Part shown: positions 6,714-7,947 of the stretch, one piece after another
Layout: the number at the start of each line of letters is the position of its first letter
Numbering within the stretch: position 1 is the stretch's first letter
Source: Treponema sp.
GTDB lineage: Bacteria; Spirochaetota; Spirochaetia; Treponematales; Breznakiellaceae
Direction of reading: 5' to 3'
NCBI GenBank assembly: GCA_031255875.1
Contig: JAIRRR010000006.1
Coordinates: 1 to 7,947 of the forward strand
DNA: 7,947 nucleotides
The notes under the pieces: model-generated
What the model was told of the DNA's origin: nothing
What the model saw: the letters and a program-made list of their open reading frames with translations, nothing else
Databases searched by the model: none
Position numbers and translations under genes: made by a program

Positions 6714-7947
6714 TGAAAATTATGAACGAGTCAATTATTCAAAGAGGCAAAGTCGGGGGGAAAAAGAAAGACCCCGAAAAGCAGCAAAAACGGAGCGCGT
6801 CTTATCTGCTCAACGCGTGGAAGGTAGTGAGTGCTTACGCAAAGGCGACAGAATCCATAGTGTGCGTTGTGGATCAGAATTTGCTTCCCATTCCTGAAAT
6901 TTTTGAGGAAATTACCGGAGCCCGCAATATCTGCCTTTTCTGCATGAAGTACAAAAACCGTTATATGGCGCCGGATTCGGACGAGATTATCCCTCCCTGG
7001 ATGGGGCAGCCCCGCAGGGTACAGGATCTGACCGCCAATCCCTGTAGTATGATGCACGCCAACGCGATTAAAAGGGCGTACCATTTCGGCGGGTCTTACA
7101 TTTACATGTGCGATCTGGGCTTCGTGTTCTGGACCAGCCCGATATTTAAAAACGGGCGCTTTTCCGGCGCTCTTTTGGGATCGGGCTTTCTGGGCATCGA
7201 CAGCCAGGAAACGGCGGAAATGATGCAGATCATGTGCAACGGGACTGTCCCCGAAGAAAAGATAAAGGAACAGCTTTCCGTGTTCCCCCGCGGCGATTCA
7301 GCCAAGGCTAAATCCCTGTCCGAGCTCCTGCTCATCTGCGCCGAGTCGCTGTCCGAAGGGCCGGAGGATTATCATAAGACGCTCCGTCGCCGCGCGGAGC
7401 AGCAGACCGTCATTTCCGAGCAGATATCCCTGCTCAAGGATCAGTACCCGGAAGGCGGGCCGGTCCCGGGCTATCCCCTGGACAAGGAGCGGATGCTTCT
7501 TTCGGCGCTGCGCCGGGGGGATCATGAACAGGGCAGGAAAATTCTCAACGAACTTTTGGGGATTCTTTTCTTCTCGAACCCCGATCATTTCAACTACATC
7601 CGCTTCCGGGCCATAGAGCTGGTGGTGCTTTTGTCCCGTACCGTGATTTCTCCCGGGAACGCCAAGTCCGCCATTCTGGAAGCCAATAACCACTACCTTA
7701 ACCGCATTGGGGATGTGGAAAATATCGAGGAACTTACCGACGTGCTCCATTCAATAGTGGAAGACATGGCGGGGCAGATTTTCTCCTTCCAGGGGACGCG
7801 GCACGCTTCCGCGCTGAGAAAGGCCGAACGCTACATATACGAAACCTACACCCGCAAGATCAGCCTTAAAGAAGTCGCGGAAGCGTCGGGCCTTTCGGCG
7901 CCTTACTTCAGCAATATCTTCAAGGAAGAGATGGGGGAGAATCTGAC
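6713..7947 (+). CDS. AraC-family regulator with N-terminal PocR sensory domain (copy 2), cut by window end
   Basis: An open frame of 411 complete codons runs to the right edge without a stop; by comparison with copy 1 about 75 or more residues are missing, including the second helix-turn-helix. The ATG overlaps the TGA of copy 1 (TGATG) and has only a poor AGG three bases upstream, so translation is probably coupled. A second ATG at 6722 is possible. A basic leader (residues about 10-28, rich in Lys/Arg) is absent from copy 1. The PocR domain (about 31-163) has C74, C77, C111, H115 and C133, the same C-x2-C, C-x3-H-x17-C spacing as copy 1 but with a 33-residue instead of 16-residue loop between C77 and C111. 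A probable coiled coil lies at about 222-243 and the first AraC helix-turn-helix begins near 383. Residues 359-411 match copy 1 at 46 of 53 positions, so the two likely read similar DNA sites. Confidence 0.92.
   Translation, partial: MKIMNESIIQRGKVGGKKKDPEKQQKRSASYLLNAWKVVSAYAKATESIVCVVDQNLLPIPEIFEEITGARNICLFCMKYKNRYMAPDSDEIIPPWMGQPRRVQDLTANPCSMMHANAIKRAYHFGGSYIYMCDLGFVFWTSPIFKNGRFSGALLGSGFLGIDSQETAEMMQIMCNGTVPEEKIKEQLSVFPRGDSAKAKSLSELLLICAESLSEGPEDYHKTLRRRAEQQTVISEQISLLKDQYPEGGPVPGYPLDKERMLLSALRRGDHEQGRKILNELLGILFFSNPDHFNYIRFRAIELVVLLSRTVISPGNAKSAILEANNHYLNRIGDVENIEELTDVLHSIVEDMAGQIFSFQGTRHASALRKAERYIYETYTRKISLKEVAEASGLSAPYFSNIFKEEMGENL

Noticed and set aside
6755..6766. G6A5G run near the start of PocR-AraC copy 2 as a programmed frameshift site
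   Set aside because: The bases do not form a slippery heptamer in the reading frame, the frame stays open without a shift, and no alternative product makes sense.
6583..6897. A 104-codon + strand frame across the PocR copy 1/copy 2 junction
   Set aside because: It overlaps both PocR-AraC genes in another frame. The frame starting at 6713 gives continuous homology to copy 1 and is the real gene.

Overview
The window holds four regulatory genes, all on the + strand and in a row, with no enzyme, transporter, RNA gene, mobile element or CRISPR array. The first two encode very large STAND-type ATPase regulators of the MalT/LAL class with a C-terminal LuxR helix-turn-helix. The last two encode AraC-family regulators with an N-terminal PocR sensory domain; the fourth runs off the right edge. 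Each pair is a tandem duplication, so the locus reads A-A'-B-B'.

Layout: positions 1-123 are a short upstream region in which no gene start is visible. LAL regulator 1 (124-2685) overlaps LAL regulator 2 (2682-5324) by four bases (ATGA). A 60-base gap (5325-5384) follows, with a strong Shine-Dalgarno sequence, a complementary GCCTCC that could mask it, and weak promoter candidates. PocR-AraC regulator 3 (5385-6713) overlaps PocR-AraC regulator 4 (6713 to the window end) by one base (TGATG). I see no terminator between any of the genes, so one transcript, or two coupled pairs, is likely.

Organism: a bacterium of moderately high GC with long LAL and PocR-AraC paralogues. The combination would fit an anaerobic gut bacterium such as a termite-gut Treponema or another spirochete, or a Firmicute. 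This is a guess from protein style; nothing in the window fixes the taxon.

Working model (inference): the PocR domains sense a small molecule or a metal/redox state, with PocR itself known from propanediol/cobalamin regulation. The LAL proteins integrate ATP and an inducer on their helical arm, as MalT does. The two PocR-AraC proteins have almost the same DNA-binding half (46 of 53 residues identical where both are visible) but more divergent sensors, suggesting two inputs to overlapping targets. The most striking sequence feature is a run of ten C inside the PocR domain of gene 3, where a one-base slip would truncate the protein before its DNA-binding domain. Target genes probably lie outside the window.
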